From NCBI RefSeq assembly GCF_000003815.2, contig NC_049985.1, positions 147,312 through 189,132 on the forward strand: 41,821 bases of DNA, read 5' to 3'. Position 1 is the stretch's first letter, and each line of letters begins with the position of its first letter. The position numbers were made by a program, and so were the translations under genes. The notes under the pieces are model-generated. The model searched no databases. It had not been told where the DNA came from and worked only from the letters and a program-made list of their open reading frames with translations. Positions 40,195-41,821 of this stretch are shown piece by piece. Source of the DNA: Branchiostoma floridae. Lineage: Eukaryota > Chordata > Leptocardii > Amphioxiformes > Branchiostomatidae.

Positions 40195-40778
40195 CTTTCC
40201 GCAATACTGAAACTTTACCCAGTATATCAGGGACTAGAGGGACAATAGTTTCACACCGAGCTGTTTGTGCACTTCTGCTGAGTGAAGGGGAATGTTATCA
40301 GCCTCTCTGTTTGTATATACAACGTGTCCTCCTACTGACCTAGATATGCGTCATCTCTAAGCTCCAAGCAGATAAATCGGTCAGTGTTAATGATAATAAG
40401 TTTATTACAAATTCTTGCCCGTGGGCTAATTGCAGATAACATGAGAGTTTCAAACTGTGAAAAAAAAAAAAAAAACAATATAGCAAATGTCTACTCTAGT
40501 CTTAAAGCTAACTCTAGATTCTGGGTTACCGGATTCGACTTTTTTTTCGGAGACAGTGGAAGACGAAAGATCCTACGTTTTCGATTATGTGTGGGTTTTG
40601 TGATGTTAGAAGAAGAACTGTTTTCTTGTTGTCAGTGAATGTGAAGAAATTTGGGTGGAATTTGGTGGCCTCTTCAAACAGCTCTTTTCTTTTGTGATCG
40701 TCTTTCGTCGTTTTTTCTACGCCCATGGCGAGATAATAGCTACCAACTTGTTGAACGAGAATGGATGCCAGTCTATAG
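40195..40778. other. Upstream of gene B: no gene, no clear promoter motif
   Basis: About 580 bp between the gene B start and a MITE. I see no convincing TATA box near the gene B start. A poly-A tract lies at 40461-40475. Confidence 0.4.
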
Positions 40779-41108
40779 TAGCCTGAGTACCATCCCCCGT
40801 AGTGACCGCTGGCTCAATCCTTAAAGGTACACCCTCACTGCACTTGCGTCACGCTTGCGTCACTTCGGGGTTCGAAAGATAATCAACGAATTTTGGAGGT
40901 AAAGAACGAATTTTCTTACTTTTTGTGTATTTTGTCGTCTTTTAAGTCATACGTATTACGCAGTCTCAATTATGAAAAAATCGGAGAAAATAACAAGACA
41001 GTGCTGCAGTGAACGAACCCCGCAGTGACGCAAGCTTGACGCAAGTGCGGTGAGAGTGCACATTTAGCTTGCTAACCAGGATTGAGCCAGAGGATGGTAC
41101 GCAGGCTA
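40779..41108. mobile_element. MITE, TAGCCTGAGTACC ends, between genes B and C
   Basis: The ends TAGCCTGAGTACCATCC and GGATGGTACGCAGGCTA are inverted. The inverted arms continue inward through GCTGGCTCAATCCT, TGCACTTGCGTCACGCTTGC and their complements near 41040-41095. No coding capacity was seen. It lies only 22 bp beyond the gene C stop, so it probably sits in the gene C 3' UTR. Confidence 0.8.
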
Positions 41109-41129
41109 AGTCATGAGTGTTGTTAGTCT

Positions 41130-41275
41130 TCAGTATTTGGCAGCCGCCTGGTTTACTTCTTGTTGACACATGTAGATGACAAACCATCCAGTGGTGCACA
41201 ACAACAGGAGAACAAGACAACCGACAGAGACCAGAGGTGTGTGCGGACCGGACCTGAAAAGCAGTTCCTGGTGAC
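41130..41275 (-). CDS. Gene C last exon: transmembrane helix and short tail
   Basis: The acceptor TACTTTCACTTACAG precedes 41275; entry is phase 1. It encodes about 48 residues to a TGA at 41130-41132. A short extracellular lead (HQELLFRSGPHTPL) is followed by one hydrophobic helix (VSVGCLVLLLLCTTGWFVIY) and a polar tail MCQQEVNQAAAKY. This is the end of a type I single-pass (or the last helix of a multi-pass) membrane protein whose other exons lie beyond the window on the minus strand. The family was not recognised. It is in tandem with gene B, about 940 bp upstream of the gene B start. Confidence 0.65.
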
Positions 41276-41821
41276 CTGTAAGTGAAAGTATCATAGCGTC
41301 ACCTAGCAACTTGTACGATATTGCAAAAGTCGTGTTCAGCCTTGGCCCTATAGTACTTTCCACTTACAATTTGCTTAATTTCGTCAATTCTTCACTTGCT
41401 AACTGACCCTTTTACGCTAGATCAACGGATTTTTTTTTTCACCTCAGAGCTGACAAAGATATTATCTCTTTGAAATTTAAATGTACGAGTGATAGCGACC
41501 ACCTCCCTGACTATAAAGAATGAAGATTTAGATTCAGAGGAGGAGGGGGGAGGGGGAAGGTGAACAAAATGACCCCGACCTATTCATCTACTTGAATATT
41601 TAGCTTCCATTTGTTGGGGTCAGTAAAAAGGTACGTAATGTTTATACACGGGAAGAGAAGCTCACTGTGCTGACGTATGTTCGAGGGGGGGTCAAGGGTC
41701 AAGGCAAGAAGACAGGCCGTTTATAAATACTGACAGGGACACTAAGGATTACAAATTCCTAAATAGTCATGAACCGCAAGCGTACACAGTAGTATGGAGT
41801 GGGCTAGGAAAGCCATCAGAT
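41276..41821. other. Intron of gene C: nothing recognised
   Basis: No further exon of gene C was found before the window ends. A purine-rich tract (GGAGGAGGGGGGAGGGGGAA) lies near 41537-41558. Confidence 0.4.

Noticed and set aside
1-41821. CRISPR array, prokaryotic operon, phage or provirus
   Set aside because: The arrays here lack the uniform repeats and unique spacers of CRISPR, genes are spliced, and no retroviral or phage gene was recognised.

Overview
The window is animal nuclear DNA. It has spliced genes with long introns (up to about 14 kb), GT-AG junctions, and dense SINE, MITE and LINE debris and minisatellites. The repeat types (a tRNA-headed SINE, several short palindromic MITE families, abundant intronic minisatellites) and the beta-lactamase-like gene point to a cephalochordate such as Branchiostoma (amphioxus). 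That identification is inference from style and remembered families; no database search was possible. A 100-base run of N at 10059-10158 is an assembly gap.

Three genes are supported. Gene A (+ strand, from 10503 to about 33.7 kb) encodes a secreted, cysteine-rich protein that I cannot name. It has a signal-peptide exon at 10503-10815, small Cys-containing exons at 25206-25256, 31575-31721 and 32814-32947, and an uncertain last exon near 33.6 kb. Its first three introns are all phase 1 and the exons join without a frame break. Gene B (- strand, 40194 down to 34321) is a complete six-exon serine beta-lactamase-like (PF00144-type) hydrolase of 587 residues. It has a signal peptide, the SxxK, YxN and HxG boxes, and a C-terminal hydrophobic tail that looks like a GPI-anchor signal. 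Gene C (- strand) is represented only by its last coding exon (41130-41275), a transmembrane helix with a short cytosolic tail. Genes A and B converge, with candidate poly(A) signals at 34007-34053.

The most unusual feature lies in gene A. Two neighbouring introns each carry a tandem array made from the 3' splice site plus the head of the next exon: five copies at 31226-31603, and eight full copies plus one degenerate copy at 31970-32860. In the second array each unit carries a branch-point-like TACTAAC or TACTGAC, a pyrimidine stretch, an AG (broken in one copy) and about 50-75 nt of exon. Use of most upstream acceptors would give a truncated protein, because the branch-point sequence itself supplies an in-frame stop.

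Layout: 0-10 kb is intergenic, with a 22-bp minisatellite, a LINE 3' end with a zinc-finger tail, several MITEs and a ~110-bp tandem array. 10.5-34 kb is gene A, with introns full of tandem arrays (203 bp, 65 bp, 17 bp, 390 bp, 440 bp, 17 bp, 175 bp) and nested SINE and MITE insertions. 34-40 kb is gene B, with MITEs in three introns. 40.8-41.3 kb is a MITE and the end of gene C.
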